Source: Acanthamoeba castellanii str. Neff
Lineage: Eukaryota > Discosea > Longamoebia > Acanthamoebidae
NCBI RefSeq assembly: GCF_000313135.1
Contig: NW_004457654.1
Span: 1,068,730 to 1,132,729, forward strand
Reading direction: 5' to 3'
Length of the DNA: 64,000 bases
Below the pieces are notes generated by a model that did not search any database, was not told the DNA's origin, and saw only the letters and a program-made list of their open reading frames with translations. Positions 62,829 to 64,000 of this stretch are shown piece after piece (the first letter of the stretch is position 1; every line of letters starts with the position of its first letter). A program made the position numbers and the translations under genes.

Positions 62829-63965
62829 GCCGGGAGAAGGGAAAGGAGTGTACCAGTGCTCGATCCTCTTTTGCGAGTAGGAATTGGTGAGGTCCCAGAC
62901 CAGCACGTAGATGCACCGGTCGTGCGAGGAGAACGTCTCCTGCACCACCTGATAGTTGTCCTGGCCTAATTGGGGAGCGAGCCGTGAGCGTCAGTCCCAT
63001 CGCCGCCGCACGCACGCAAGTGTCACGACACGACACGACGTGCGGCACAAGGTAGGGGGGATGGCACCTCGGAGGCCAAACTCGCCCGAGCGCTTAAAGT
63101 CCCACACGGCCAGGAGCGCCTTTTGCTTGGCCTTGCTGGCTTCGAGGTCCCACAGCCAATACTGGACAGCACACACGACCAGGACCACCATGGCGCGCAA
63201 GGAGGTCAGCTTGTCGGCCGTCATCGCGCCCAGCTGGCGGCCAACACAACGAACACGGCCGGTGACATGAAATCATGAATGGGTCCTACCTCGGTCGTGA
63301 TGCCTTCGCCCCAGGAGAAGGTCTCCTGCGCTTTCTTCCGGAGGCCGTGCACGACCGACGTTTTCCTGTTATCATCAATAAATATAAATATAAATAAATA
63401 AAAAGGAAACAACATAGGCGACGAACACAGCGTGGAGGTGTTTAAATAAAATAATAATGATAATTAATTCCAAAAATAAAAATAACAATATTAATAACGA
63501 ATCAGGTCGGGGGGGGCTACATACCCAACGTTCTCCTCGCCCACGACCATGAGCTTCCATGACTGGACTGAGTCTTTTTTCTTGACCAGCTTCTTGAGAC
63601 TCATATTCGTACCAAATTGACCGCAATTGGGCCACTAGCGCCGGCGAATTGAAGAGTGTGGTCTTCACGTTTGCTTCCAGGGACCTTTGCGAATTGATAA
63701 TTAATTCAATCTCCTGCCCCGACAGCCACCGGTGCCCATCCAGCTCTCGGTCTGGTTTTTCCTAATTTTTGTAAAATAATTTGGACAGAAAGGAAAAATC
63801 AAAAGGAAAATCAGAGAAATAATTTTATTTCCATTTTCTGTTTCTTGGAATGACCATTCAGCGTATCTTGTTCGCATGCACCCGCCACGTCGCCTTCAGG
63901 TCTGGCAGCTTTGTGTGGTAGTTGCAGGAAGCTTCAAGCTCACCCAACAAGCAACCACAACAACT
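57891..63965 (-). CDS. Roco protein kinase (Roc-COR-kinase), 5' end uncertain
   Basis: The gene runs off or ends near the right edge. In order: an N-terminal segment of unclear type (LPDLKATWREKPDRE, WLSGQEIELIINSQRSL), a Roc GTPase with KLMVVGEENVGKTS (P-loop), VWDF...GQDNY (switch II region), PIILVGTHKED (guanine specificity), a COR domain (YYFIPSILPEEKP; later YQFGRTYLFAFMPNGFFGRL, VEDWYQ, PCIHCL), and a TKL-type kinase: GRSLGEGAYSLVYQ, VAIKKLK, VIHRDLKSPNVL, VADFGTC, VWLAPEV. All catalytic residues are present. A helical tail ends at TGA 57891-57893. Roco kinases control chemotaxis, cytokinesis and stress responses in amoebae. No leucine-rich repeats are visible. The frame jumps at T6 63575-63580, where one base too many separates the upstream exon from the P-loop exon. 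COR is split by a long Lys/Glu/Ser-rich insert (about 61650-60520). Confidence 0.93.
60177..60243. repeat. (CGACACA)n heptanucleotide repeat
   Basis: About nine CGACACA units lie in a Roco intron, the clearest example of the ACGACAC/GTGTCGT motif family found across the window. Confidence 0.9.
62793..62827. repeat. (GTGC)n tetranucleotide repeat
   Basis: About eight GTGC units in a Roco intron between the Roc exons. Confidence 0.85.
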
Positions 63966-64000
63966 CTCAGTTCAAGAGACACAGAAGAAGAAGAAGGAAG

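Overview
The window is a gene-dense, intron-rich nuclear segment from a protist. G/C-biased codons, short GT-AG introns every few hundred bases, and a gene set with Roco kinase, BEACH-WD40, vinculin-like and NT-C2/dilute proteins point to an amoebozoan, most likely Acanthamoeba or a close relative (inference; no search was run). I see about 20 protein-coding genes, one tRNA, one 21-base assembly gap, many simple repeats inside introns, and no convincing transposon, CRISPR array or virus.

Layout. 35-7310 (+) is the 3' part of a BEACH-WD40 trafficking protein. 7693-13258 (+) encodes an NT-C2/SH3/dilute-domain protein, followed by a hairpin-rich stretch. 13684-14875 (+) is a GATA zinc-finger protein. 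15110-24867 (+) is a THADA/Trm732 homologue, a tRNA 2'-O-methylation scaffold, containing the gap. 25026-25662 and 25780-26745 (+) are two tail-to-head membrane proteins: cytochrome b5 and an unknown coiled-coil protein. 26871-29530 (-) is an FHA-RING ubiquitin ligase, with tRNA-Thr(CGU) behind its 5' end. 30238-30819 (+) is an unknown gene whose leader carries E2F-like and CCAAT motifs. 31208-40825 (-) is a very large vinculin-family protein with repeated helical-bundle units, divergent from TAM41 (41134-42599, +), the mitochondrial CDP-diacylglycerol synthase.

After TAM41 come a tiny zinc-site peptide (42717-43299), an F-box/LRR protein (43561-45700), a ParB-like-fold protein (45789-46905, -) that shares a 107-bp divergent promoter with a nicotinamide-riboside-kinase homologue (47013-48371), a carnitine acetyltransferase with both mitochondrial and peroxisomal signals (48471-51606), and CPSF30 (51827-53160). 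On the minus strand follow a single C2-domain protein, a second GATA factor, a small helical protein, and a Roc-COR-kinase (Roco) gene that runs to the right edge.

The genes are mostly unrelated housekeeping and signalling functions rather than a pathway cluster. The most notable points are the repeat-expanded vinculin, the Roco protein with insertions in switch II and in COR, the ParB-like/NRK divergent pair, a U1A-type hairpin just after the dilute-domain gene, and a heptamer-like GTGTCGT/ACGACAC repeat family spread through the introns. Gene ends below are first and last coding bases; each span includes introns, and splice sites were inferred by eye from GT-AG rules, frame and family similarity.
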